The translations under genes were made by a program, and so were the position numbers. This document shows, piece by piece, positions 23,743 to 30,816 of a stretch of 33,049 nt of DNA. Numbering within the stretch: position 1 is the stretch's first letter; every line of letters begins with the position of its first letter. This DNA comes from Desulfobulbus sp. (GTDB lineage Bacteria; Desulfobacterota; Desulfobulbia; Desulfobulbales; Desulfobulbaceae). The stretch covers positions 1 to 33,049 of the forward strand of contig WQZH01000022.1 in the NCBI GenBank assembly GCA_009780825.1, written 5' to 3'. The notes beneath the pieces are model-generated. The model did no database searches and had not been told where the DNA came from. It saw nothing but the letters and a program-made list of their open reading frames with translations.

Positions 23743-24396
23743 TCAGTCATTCCTCCGAGGCTGTGTCGGCAAAATATTGAGCAACAATGTACCGGGGCGG
23801 ATTTGTCTGCGGTTAATCCATGCTATTTGCGCCAGCAATGCCGCCCCATATCCTGTTTCTGGATGCCCGGCGGGTCGACAATCAGTTTTCCCGCCCACTG
23901 AGGATATTGGTTTTAGTAATTTTACTTTACTAGTTTAAATTAGCTACCATAGTTCTGGGCATATTTCCCGAAATATTTCCAGAAAATTACAACAGGACGA
24001 GCAGTTCCACGATGCAATCGTGCCGGTTTTTTTTGACCGAGTGGTGTATGGATCGTCCGGGAAAAAGACTGTTTCCTACGTCTGCAGCTCAAACTGGCAG
24101 GTCGAGAATAAGCGAGTGCAGCCCTAAAGAATATCAGGTGACGTCGGGGCATCCAATTGGAAAAAAAAACGGGGAAGCCTGGGCACGTTCAACTCGGAAA
24201 GAAGATCCGAACTCGCCGGATCGGCTTCTCAGGGGAAGATGTGCAGGAAACCCGTTGTGCGTCCAGGCGTCAGGGGCGCTGCAAACCCTGGGGGCCCCAA
24301 TAGGGCAGATTCCGGGGTGGCTGGCACACCGTTATACATGCCACATCCGATCGGTACATTTTTTATGAGCGTTCGGGGCGGCCGCTCCTGGTGGGT
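23743..24396. other. Intergenic region without a supported gene
   Basis: All frames here are short and lack ribosome-binding sites or recognisable protein wording. Visible structure: the dyad ATATTTC-CC-GAAATAT near 23962-23977; an AT-rich stretch with TAGTAA/TTACTA arms near 23915-23935, where the promoter of the V4R operon may lie; and a terminator-like hairpin CACGAT-GCA-ATCGTG at 24008-24022 followed shortly by eight T on the plus strand. No plus-strand gene ends just before that hairpin. Confidence 0.45.
24008..24036 (+). terminator. Terminator-like hairpin with no obvious gene upstream
   Basis: Six-base-pair stem CACGAT/ATCGTG with a 3-base loop, then CCGG and eight T. The four-base spacer and the lack of an upstream plus-strand gene weaken the call. 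It could end an unannotated small RNA. Confidence 0.3.
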
Positions 24397-25566
24397 TCAT
24401 TGCGGGGTGAGCGCGAACTCTTCAAATACGGCCTGGATGGGAATGGCAAAGCCTAGACCCTGAGCGTCCCGGTAAATCATGGTATTCACTCCGTAGACCC
24501 GGCCGGACTCGTCGATCAGGGGGCCGCCCGAATTGCCGGGATTGATGGCTGCGTCGGTCTGCAGCATAATCTCCCCGGTCTCCTGGTTCTGGCGGTATCC
24601 GGAAAAGATGCCCGCAGTCACGGTGTAGCGGAGGCCCTTGGGATGGCCGATGGTGTAGACCTTGTCGCCTTCCTTGAGCACCGAGCTTGCACTTGCCGCC
24701 TTGAGTGGTTTCTGCGCTCCGCCGTAGACGGTGATGATGGCCAGATCCCGTTTGGAACTGACTTGAATCGCCTGTGGACTGTACTCGCTGCCGTCGATGA
24801 GAAAGATTTTGATATCCGTTTGGCGCTTGGGCTCCTCCACTATCTGGAGTTGTTTTTCCGCCTCCTTCTGCTGAGGGATCAACTTGTTCAATGCCCGTTC
24901 CTTTTCCTGCAACACGATTATCGCTTGGCGTCGCGCTGGGCCGTCGGGCACGGTGGTGATCCATTTGCGGAGCTGCTCGACCTGTTGCTGCTCCAGGGTG
25001 ATCAGCTCACGGTTGGTTTGCACCTTGTGGCGCAGTTCGCTCAAGTTGCTGTTGTCCTGCTCGACCACATGCTTGTTGGTGACAATGAGGTTGCTGCTGA
25101 GAAAGAAACCGGAACCCAAGGTGCCCCACGGAGTTTCGATGACGACCGTGCCCATCTTGGCCTGTTCAATGGCGCCGGTGGCGGAGACTTGCACGTCTGC
25201 CTGGCTGACTTGCGGCTTAGGAGAAAGGGGAGGCGGAGCAGTTCGAGTCTGGGGTTTGGCCGGTTGCGCTGTCGTTGGTGGTGCTGGCTGTTGCGGCTGG
25301 GAGGGAACCGGTTGTCTGGAGCCTGCGGTGAACCAGTATGTGCCGGCGGCCGTGGCGACGATCAGGAGCAGGAGGAAGCCTATTTTCAGGAAAGAGGACG
25401 ATCGGTTGGGAGTAGTCCTGGACGATTTTGCGGATGGGTCCTGGGCTTGCTGTTTCCGCTCCCGCACCTGTTCGAATTTACGGAAGAGCAGGCCGCATGC
25501 TTCGCATTCGACCGGATTGGTCTGCTCGTGCAAACATTTGGGACATTGAATCTTGTTCTGCGTCAT
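24397..25566 (-). CDS. Membrane-anchored trypsin-like (HtrA-type) protease with zinc ribbon
   Basis: A 389-residue protein starting at ATG 25566. Residues 8-24 form a zinc-ribbon knuckle pair (CPKC and CEAC), and 60-80 is one membrane helix (FLKIGFLLLLIVATAAGTYW). A Pro/Gln-rich linker covers 84-120. From ~135 on is a trypsin-like domain of the HtrA/DegP group with the full triad: H166 in VTNKHVV, D274 in SKRDLAIITV and S346 in PGNSGGPL. Between His and Asp lies an unusual Gln/Glu/Lys-rich coiled-coil insertion (about 172-248). There is no PDZ domain. The topology puts the ribbon in the cytoplasm and the protease in the periplasm. No partner gene is adjacent. Confidence 0.88.
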   Translation of the reverse strand: MTQNKIQCPKCLHEQTNPVECEACGLLFRKFEQVRERKQQAQDPSAKSSRTTPNRSSSFLKIGFLLLLIVATAAGTYWFTAGSRQPVPSQPQQPAPPTTAQPAKPQTRTAPPPLSPKPQVSQADVQVSATGAIEQAKMGTVVIETPWGTLGSGFFLSSNLIVTNKHVVEQDNSNLSELRHKVQTNRELITLEQQQVEQLRKWITTVPDGPARRQAIIVLQEKERALNKLIPQQKEAEKQLQIVEEPKRQTDIKIFLIDGSEYSPQAIQVSSKRDLAIITVYGGAQKPLKAASASSVLKEGDKVYTIGHPKGLRYTVTAGIFSGYRQNQETGEIMLQTDAAINPGNSGGPLIDESGRVYGVNTMIYRDAQGLGFAIPIQAVFEEFALTPQ

Positions 25567-26063
25567 ATCAATACACTCGCTGTATGCGGTGCCAGGTGTC
25601 GGAGATAACCGGCGCGCGCGTCTTGCTTCCGGGCAAGCAGCCCTTGCAGCCTGCAACCTGCGCAGAGGGTTCAAGCCCTTCGGAGAGCCGTATCCATCCC
25701 GGTGTCAAGAGGGAACGGACACCATGGGATATACTAATGAGTACGTTATTCACCGAACACCGACCAGAGTTTTTTCTGTCATTTCGACGAGCACAGCGAT
25801 GAGAAATCTATAAATATTTCAGTAAGTTCTCGCGAAAGGGGGTTTCTCCCTTTGGTCGAAATGACGAAACAAGGACTGTTGTTCGGTGATTAATGACCGT
25901 ATTAATATGGGTACAGTATAGGGAATTGACCGGGTCTTGTCCAAGAAAGAAAAAGCTGTTTTCTGGAAACAGGACGCGGGGTTGGGTTCGCATGGCAGCC
26001 GCGAAGGAAGGAGACGCTCTGGCAACGGATATTTTGACAGTCGGCGCTGGCCGACGGCGGCGA
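25567..26063. other. Intergenic region with one inverted-repeat element
   Basis: No gene is supported. The stretch holds the upstream region of the protease gene (a TTGACA without a good -10 at correct spacing), the inverted-repeat element at 25778-25865, and about 200 bases downstream of aguB. Short frames here lack recognisable protein features. Confidence 0.5.
25778..25865. repeat. 88-bp inverted-repeat element (REP/MITE-like), copy 2
   Basis: Perfect 11-base outer arms GTCATTTCGAC and GTCGAAATGAC, plus inner similarity GAGAAATC/GGTTTCTCC. The ends are the same as in the element at 16061-16129, but the interior differs in length and sequence. It lies between the protease and agu genes. 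Confidence 0.8.
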
Positions 26064-26948
26064 TTAATCCCGGTATCGGCGGACGAGGTCAGCGTAGGCG
26101 TCGATACGCCGGTCGCGGAGATAAGGCCAGATCCGGCGGACTTGCTCGCTTCGTTGCCGGTCGAGATCGACGGTCAGCACCTGTTCGCGATCAACGGCAG
26201 CCACAGCCAGCAGTTCTCCCTGGCAGCCGGCGGCAAAACTGGTGCCCCAGAATTGCGCTCCGGCTCCGGCGCCGGTTGGATCGGCTTCGAAACCGACCCG
26301 ATTGACGCTGAGCACCGGGATGGAGTTGGCAATGGCGTGGGCGCGTTGGATGGTCATCCAGGCGTCGCGCTGGCGGGTTTGCTCCCCGGCATCGTCATCG
26401 GGATCATGGCCGATGGCTGTGGGGTAGATGAGGACCTCGGCCCCGGCCATGGCCATCAGTCGCGCCGCTTCCGGGTACCACTGGTCCCAGCAGATGAGTA
26501 TGCCCAATCGGCCGATGGAGGTGTCGATGGGGGTGAAGCCGAGGTCACCGGGCGTGAAATAGAATTTTTCGTAATAGCCGGGGTCGTCGGGGATGTGCAT
26601 CTTGCGGTAGCGGCCAGCGATGGAGCCGTCCGTATCCAGGACAACAGCGGTATTGTGGTAGAGGCCGGGTGTCCGCCGCTCGAACAGCGAAGTCACGATC
26701 ACCAGGCCCAGCTCCTTGGCCAACGCGCCGAATACTGCGGTGGCCGGACCCGGGATGGGTTCAGCCAGGTCAAAGCAGGAGGCGGTTTCGGCCTGGCTGA
26801 AATAGGGAGAGCAATGCAATTCCTGCAAAACCGCCAGTTGGGCCCCCTGGGCGGCTGCCTCGCGGATGCCGAGGATGCTTTTGGCGATGTTTTCCTCGCG
26901 GTTTTCGGTGCAGCGCTGCTGGATCAGACCGGCACGGAGCGTGTTCAT
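26064..26948 (-). CDS. aguB: N-carbamoylputrescine amidase
   Basis: A 294-residue nitrilase-fold enzyme. The catalytic Glu-Lys-Cys triad is visible: E43 in VLQELH, K116 in YRKMHIPDD and C153 in LICWDQWYPEA. CSPYFSQ, PGYYEKFYFTPGD and the EQTRQRDAWMTIQRAHAIAN segment are typical of AguB. It hydrolyses N-carbamoylputrescine to putrescine, carbon dioxide and ammonia. I chose ATG 26948, which overlaps the aguA stop (ATGA) and has GGAG upstream; the frame could be extended to 26984 inside aguA, which is unlikely. With aguA it forms the complete agmatine-to-putrescine route in the cytoplasm. Confidence 0.95.
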   Translation of the reverse strand: MNTLRAGLIQQRCTENREENIAKSILGIREAAAQGAQLAVLQELHCSPYFSQAETASCFDLAEPIPGPATAVFGALAKELGLVIVTSLFERRTPGLYHNTAVVLDTDGSIAGRYRKMHIPDDPGYYEKFYFTPGDLGFTPIDTSIGRLGILICWDQWYPEAARLMAMAGAEVLIYPTAIGHDPDDDAGEQTRQRDAWMTIQRAHAIANSIPVLSVNRVGFEADPTGAGAGAQFWGTSFAAGCQGELLAVAAVDREQVLTVDLDRQRSEQVRRIWPYLRDRRIDAYADLVRRYRD

Positions 26949-27970
26949 GGCAGTACTCCTTGGGGGATCTGCATGGTCAGGCAATGGAGCGATCCATGCT
27001 GGGCAATGAAGGGGCGGCAGTCGATGGGGATGACCTCCCGGTTCGGGAACGCCTGGGCTAGGGCGGCTAAGGCCGCCGCATCCTGAGGAATGGAGTAGGT
27101 CGGTGCCAGAACCGCGTTGTTGATGACCAGAAAATTGGCGTAGGTGGCCGGCAGACGGTGGCCGTCATCCCCGTGACAGGCCGTGGGCCAGGGCAGGGAA
27201 ATCAGGCGGTAGGGACGTCCTGCCAGGGTACGGAAGGACCGCAGTTCGGCTTCCATGGCGGCAAGGGCGGTAAAGTGCTCGTCGGCGGGATCTTCGCAGC
27301 GGACATAGGCGATGGTGTCCTCGGCGCAGAATCGGGCCAGGGTATCGATGTGGGAGTCGGTATCGTCTCCCGCCAGATACCCGTTTTCCAGCCAGAGCAG
27401 GCGGGACGCGCCCAGCAGGGAGGTCAGGGCGCGTTCGATCTCCTGACGGTTTAAGTGGGGATTGCGGTTGGGGCTGAGCAGGCAGGATGCGGTGGTCAGG
27501 ATGGTGCCTGCGCCGTCGCTCTCAATGCTGCCCCCTTCCAGGATCAGACCGGGGACGCGTCGGGCGCATTGGCCAAAGGCCCCGAGCCGGGTCAGGTTGG
27601 TGGTGACCTGGTTGTCGCGATCGGCAGCGAATTTCAGGCCCCAGGCGTTGAACCCGAAGTCGAGCAGCACCGGCCCCTGAGCTTCCAGCACCGTGATCGG
27701 GCCAAAGTCTCGCGTCCAGGTATCGTTGGTGGCCATCGGGAACAAGGCGACCCGTGCGGTATCGATTCCGGCCGCGTGCAGTTGTTCTCGGACCGGAGCA
27801 ATCTCCGGGGCAACGATCACCAGCCGCTCGAATTGACTGATGGCCGCCACCATCCGGACAAAGGCCGGCACGATTTCCGGCAGGTTGTCGCGCCAATCGC
27901 TGTCCGCATGCGGCCAGGCGAGCAGCACCCCGTCCTGTGGCTCCCATTCTGCGGGTAAACGTCTGTTCAT
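26945..27970 (-). CDS. aguA: Agmatine deiminase
   Basis: A 341-residue enzyme of the guanidino-modifying (PAD-like) superfamily. Signature segments in order: MPAEWEPQDG-like start (LPAEWEPQDGVLLAWPH), NDTWTRDFGPI (95-105), DFGFNAWG, LEGGSIESDG, GYLAGDDTDSHIDTLARF and the catalytic cysteine C330 in QHGSLHCLTMQIP. It converts agmatine to N-carbamoylputrescine and ammonia, feeding aguB, whose start overlaps its stop. The next feature upstream is an integrase gene only 167 bases away, so the mobile element has inserted directly in front of this operon and may supply or separate its promoter. Confidence 0.96.
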   Translation of the reverse strand: MNRRLPAEWEPQDGVLLAWPHADSDWRDNLPEIVPAFVRMVAAISQFERLVIVAPEIAPVREQLHAAGIDTARVALFPMATNDTWTRDFGPITVLEAQGPVLLDFGFNAWGLKFAADRDNQVTTNLTRLGAFGQCARRVPGLILEGGSIESDGAGTILTTASCLLSPNRNPHLNRQEIERALTSLLGASRLLWLENGYLAGDDTDSHIDTLARFCAEDTIAYVRCEDPADEHFTALAAMEAELRSFRTLAGRPYRLISLPWPTACHGDDGHRLPATYANFLVINNAVLAPTYSIPQDAAALAALAQAFPNREVIPIDCRPFIAQHGSLHCLTMQIPQGVLP

Positions 27971-28117
27971 GGTAGTGGTCGTAAGGAATCGGTATCAGAG
28001 GATGGCATATAATAAGCGCTGGTATTTCTGTATTTGTCCTTATATTGCCACCGATATAAAAACAATGTAAAAATTAGCAGAATGGCGATACATACCGGTA
28101 TAGAGACATATAAAACA

Positions 28118-28167
28118 GATAGCGAATTGATAGCGTTATGGCTAAAAATGATAGCGGCATGATAGCG
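28118..28167. repeat. Four phased GATAGCG repeats over the integrase start
   Basis: GATAGCG occurs at 28118, 28129, 28150 and 28161, that is at intervals of 11, 21 and 11 bases, close to whole turns of the helix. The last two copies are inside the integrase coding sequence. Phased direct repeats next to an integrase gene are typical of arm-type integrase sites or excisionase/repressor sites. Function is inferred. Confidence 0.65.
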
Positions 28168-29379
28168 GCAAAGCAAGGGTCGCAACGCACGAAAACACGC
28201 TTCCCGGGCGTGTATTCGCGCAAGATAATCAACAAGCGCACCGGCAAGCCGGATACGGCTTTTGATATATGCTATCGAGATGAAAAAGGCAAGTTCCGAT
28301 GGGAACTCATCGGATATGCCAGCGACGGCGTCAATGCTGCTTTTGCCAACCAAAAGCGCGGCGCCACTCTCGACTGCATCTCCAGAGGAGAAAAGCCAAA
28401 ACGCCAAGCGGCCGCCGACAGCGGCATGACATTTGCCCAGGGATGGGCGCTGTACGAGGAAAAATGGTTGTTGCCGAATGTCAGCAAGCCCCACAATGAG
28501 CAAGGCCGCTACAGGCTGTACCTGCAAGATTCCCTTGGGCATCGGCGGCTCGACGCCATCACCTCGCTTGACCTTGAAGGGATAAAAACAGCCATGCTCC
28601 GCAAAGGCCTCTCCCCCGCCACGGTGCGCCTGACGCTTGGCAACGTGCGGCGCGTGTACCGCAAGCTCGCCTCCTGGGGCATGTATAGCGGGGCAATACC
28701 AACCGATGGACTTGTCCTGCCCAAAATCGACAACGAACGCACCCGGTATCTCAGCGAAGATGAAGCGCTCAGGTTGCTGGACGCCGTCAAGGCGCGCAGC
28801 CGTACCTGGCACGATATCGCCTTCCTGTCGCTCCACACCGGCATGCGCAAAGGCGAGATCGTAGCCTTGCGCGGCGAACATCTGGACTTCGCGGCCGGAC
28901 GCATCCTGGTGAAGGATGCCAAGACCGGCAGCCGCATCGTGCACATGACGCCTGATGTCCGGAACCTGCTGGAAACAATCCGCCCCGCTTCGCTCAGCGA
29001 ATATGTTTTCCGCCCCAGGAACGGCGGCAGGGAGCGCATCAAGCCGGATGCCGACGAAAGTTTCGTGCGCGCAGTGGCCGACTGTGGGTTGAATGACGGC
29101 ATCACGGATCGGCGGCACAAGGTGGTGTTCCACACCCTGCGGCACACCTACTGCTCCTGGCTGGCTATCTCCGGGGTGCCGCTGTTCACCATCGGCGAGC
29201 TGGTGGGGCACAAAACCGTGGAGATGACCAAGCGGTACAGCCATTTGTGTCCGGACGCCAAACAGGAGGCAGCCGCCCGTATCGGTGCCTTGATGCGGCA
29301 AGCTAGAGACAGGCGGGAAGCGGAAGCGGCTACGGCTGATCATGGGTCTTCTGCCTCCGGGATTCGATGTACTTCCTGA
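28138..29379 (+). CDS. Tyrosine-recombinase integrase
   Basis: A 413-residue phage/ICE-type integrase. The N-terminal ~95 residues are the arm-binding region (FPGVYSRKIINKRTGKPDTA is typical of DUF4102-less, SAM-like-domain integrases). A core-binding domain follows (about 97-190). The catalytic domain has R237 in HTGMRKGEI, K260-region VKDAKTGSRIVHM, H332/R335 in FHTLRHTYCSW, H358 in LVGHKT and the nucleophile Y367 in TKRYSHL. All catalytic residues are present. No clear ribosome-binding site precedes ATG 28138; ATG 28159 is an alternative. It marks the left edge of an integrative element inserted upstream of aguA. Its 3' end overlaps the convergent excisionase-like gene by 50 bases. Confidence 0.94.
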   Translation: MAKNDSGMIAAKQGSQRTKTRFPGVYSRKIINKRTGKPDTAFDICYRDEKGKFRWELIGYASDGVNAAFANQKRGATLDCISRGEKPKRQAAADSGMTFAQGWALYEEKWLLPNVSKPHNEQGRYRLYLQDSLGHRRLDAITSLDLEGIKTAMLRKGLSPATVRLTLGNVRRVYRKLASWGMYSGAIPTDGLVLPKIDNERTRYLSEDEALRLLDAVKARSRTWHDIAFLSLHTGMRKGEIVALRGEHLDFAAGRILVKDAKTGSRIVHMTPDVRNLLETIRPASLSEYVFRPRNGGRERIKPDADESFVRAVADCGLNDGITDRRHKVVFHTLRHTYCSWLAISGVPLFTIGELVGHKTVEMTKRYSHLCPDAKQEAAARIGALMRQARDRREAEAATADHGSSASGIRCTS

Positions 29380-29647
29380 CCGCGGCATGGGTATACAACA
29401 CCTTTTCCCCGTCCTTGGAGTACGCAGGGCCTTCACCGTTCAGGCGGCGTTTGCGCAAGGTATTTGCATTGAGATTATAGAGCTTTTCTACCTCCTCGGT
29501 CGTAAGCGCCTCCTTGCGCTTGAGCTTTTCCAGCTCCACCACTTCCGGCGGCATCTCGCCTTGTACCGGCATCAATTCAGCCATGACCGCACGCAAATCC
29601 TCACGGGTGGTGATGGCGACAATAGGGGTATTCATACTGATGGTCAC
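29330..29647 (-). CDS. Excisionase-like helix-turn-helix protein
   Basis: A 105-residue protein starting at GTG 29647 behind AAGGAGG; ATG 29635 in the same frame lacks such a site. Residues ~48-100 form the small winged helix-turn-helix of excisionases and MerR-like HTH_17 proteins: ALTTEEVEKLYNLNANTLRK, then RRLNGEGPAYSKDGEKVLYT with its wing, then HAAVRKYIES. Its 3' end overlaps the integrase 3' end by 50 bases, a convergent arrangement. It probably acts as recombination directionality factor or as repressor. In the stretch just upstream, another frame reads RQAKEIYQQAVEPLLLKEEA and stops at a TGA overlapping this GTG, but it has no start codon. Confidence 0.7.
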   Translation of the reverse strand: MTISMNTPIVAITTREDLRAVMAELMPVQGEMPPEVVELEKLKRKEALTTEEVEKLYNLNANTLRKRRLNGEGPAYSKDGEKVLYTHAAVRKYIESRRQKTHDQP

Positions 29648-29745
29648 GGCGCTTCCTCCTTCAGTAACAACGGCTCCACCGCCTGCTGGTAAATCTCCTT
29701 GGCCTGACGATCGTAGCCGGTACGGCATCCTCGACGATGCTGCTC

Positions 29746-29880
29746 TCAATATTCCCTGAACTCCGGCACGCCCTGCCAATACAGCTCACACGTTTTACAT
29801 ACGTCGGCACGAACTATAACGAATATACGCTGTTGGTTGGGTTCATCATTTCCGTTCCCTAGGTACGGGCAAAAAACCAT
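29746..29880 (-). CDS. Small Cys-containing protein (44 residues)
   Basis: A 44-residue frame with AGGAG four bases before ATG 29880. It has Cys residues in FCPYLGNG and in DVCKTCELYW, the latter a CxxC knuckle, and ends in WQGVPEFREY, which is clearly protein-like. A metal-binding small phage-type protein is the best guess. It overlaps the preceding 56-residue frame by 35 bases. I do not recognise a family. Confidence 0.5.
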   Translation of the reverse strand: MVFCPYLGNGNDEPNQQRIFVIVRADVCKTCELYWQGVPEFREY

Positions 29881-30016
29881 CGCACTCCTGCCCGAACTGA
29901 CGTATCAATGTGAAGGTGGAAAACGAATACGAGTGGTCATCAAACCGTGGCGTGATCCAGTGCAGGCATTGCGTCCTGCTCGCCACTGCGTATCGGGTGA
30001 AATCGCTGCTAGGCAT
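29846..30016 (-). CDS. Small hypothetical protein (56 residues)
   Basis: A 56-residue frame starting at ATG 30016 with a near-perfect AAAGGAGG six bases upstream and an 8-base overlap with the stop of the gene before it (ATGCCTAG). It contains YAVASRTQCLHWITPRF and ends LPVPRERK. The strong ribosome-binding site and the coupling support it. The 3' part overlaps the 44-residue frame, which also has a good site, so the two are probably both translated in different frames, or one of them has decayed. Confidence 0.45.
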   Translation of the reverse strand: MPSSDFTRYAVASRTQCLHWITPRFDDHSYSFSTFTLIRQFGQECDGFLPVPRERK

Positions 30017-30320
30017 GGTCGGCCTCCTTTGCTCTGCGATGGTACACGTGCAAATGGGTCAAAAATCGCAGGCTCATGGCCCCGACCTGGGTACACGCAT
30101 CCGCCATGCGGGATCGTTCGCCTCCATAGCCATAAAAATCCAGTGCCTCCTGGACATTCTTCCTGACCTTATCCTCGACAATTTCGGCAGCCTGAACAGG
30201 GTCGGCCGGCCAGTCCGGATACTGCACGCGGACGCGCAGCAACTCCACCAAGATGGCTTCAAGCATTTTTTCAGCCTCCGGACCAGCCGCAACAATCAAC
30301 TCCTCCATACGTCTGTTCAT
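30009..30320 (-). CDS. Hypothetical protein (103 residues)
   Basis: A 103-residue, mostly helical protein starting at ATG 30320 behind GGAGG (five-base spacing). It contains RRMEELIVAAGPEAEKMLEA, VQYPDWPADPVQAAEIVEDK and VGAMSLRFLTHLHVYHRRAK. I see no membrane segment and recognise no family. It is the first of a chain of overlapping small genes leading to the excisionase-like gene. Its start codon lies at the end of repeat copy A, which also carries the terminator of the upstream cassette, so it must be transcribed from its own promoter or by read-through. Confidence 0.65.
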   Translation of the reverse strand: MNRRMEELIVAAGPEAEKMLEAILVELLRVRVQYPDWPADPVQAAEIVEDKVRKNVQEALDFYGYGGERSRMADACTQVGAMSLRFLTHLHVYHRRAKEADHA

Positions 30321-30358
30321 GCAGCCTCCGAAACAGGAATAGCCCGAGAAATGGACAC

Positions 30359-30390
30359 AAAAAAGCCGCTTGACCAAAAAGCCAAACGAC
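30359..30390 (-). terminator. Intrinsic terminator of the first cassette
   Basis: On the minus strand a 10-base-pair stem (GTCGTTTGGC with GTCAAGCGGC, three wobble pairs) is followed by six T. It lies about 67 bases after the stop of the membrane-protein gene at 30457. The related hairpin at 31954-31988 follows the second membrane-protein gene. Confidence 0.65.
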
Positions 30391-30456
30391 GCAACACCGC
30401 GGAAAAGATGAGTCGGGCGGAATAAAAGAAAAGGGGCTGGCTGAAACGCAGGCGGG

Positions 30457-30816
30457 CTAGAAGCCGCCCATTCGGTTGAAAGCTAATAGTGCAAGGGACA
30501 GGAGGGCAACCCAGAGAAAGGCCAAAACAGCCGGAAGGAAAAACCAGCGTGATTTGAAGAGCAGGAGGAGAAAACCGGCAATAATGGAAGGTCCGAACAT
30601 GTATAAACCCGGAGGACATCCACCCTTGAGCTGCGGGAAAACAAGCATAGAAACAACTATGCGCAAACGTTCCGGCCAAGGGGTATAATATTTGGCATCT
30701 ACCTCTTGGAAAGTTGAGCCAACTATCGCGGCGATCAGTGGGAGTAAGATGAGAAAGACCCCTGTAAACAGCCGTAACCGGCTTATGGAGAGAAGTTTGT
30801 CCATAAATTTGCTCAT
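30457..30816 (-). CDS. Small inner-membrane protein, putative immunity protein
   Basis: A 119-residue protein with three hydrophobic helices (about 14-36, 68-86 and 88-112: FTGVFLILLPLIAAIVGS, YMFGPSIIAGFLLLLF, FFLPAVLAFLWVALLSLALL). Its ATG overlaps the stop of the PAAR/DUF6402-like gene (ATGA, 30813-30816), so the two are translated together. A small membrane protein coupled directly behind a secreted-effector-type gene is the classic immunity arrangement when the toxin attacks the inner membrane or periplasm. I recognise no family. The immunity role is inference from position and from the parallel second cassette. Confidence 0.65.
   Translation of the reverse strand: MSKFMDKLLSISRLRLFTGVFLILLPLIAAIVGSTFQEVDAKYYTPWPERLRIVVSMLVFPQLKGGCPPGLYMFGPSIIAGFLLLLFKSRWFFLPAVLAFLWVALLSLALLAFNRMGGF

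Noticed and set aside
25660..25700. A tRNA T-arm-like sequence (GAGGG, TTCAAGC, CCTTC)
   Set aside because: No matching 5' acceptor strand, D-arm or anticodon arm can be built upstream and no CCA follows; it is either chance or an unrecognisable fragment.
27967..29436. A 489-codon minus-strand frame across the integrase
   Set aside because: The integrase has all catalytic residues in the opposite strand; the antisense frame has no domain and runs over the excisionase overlap.
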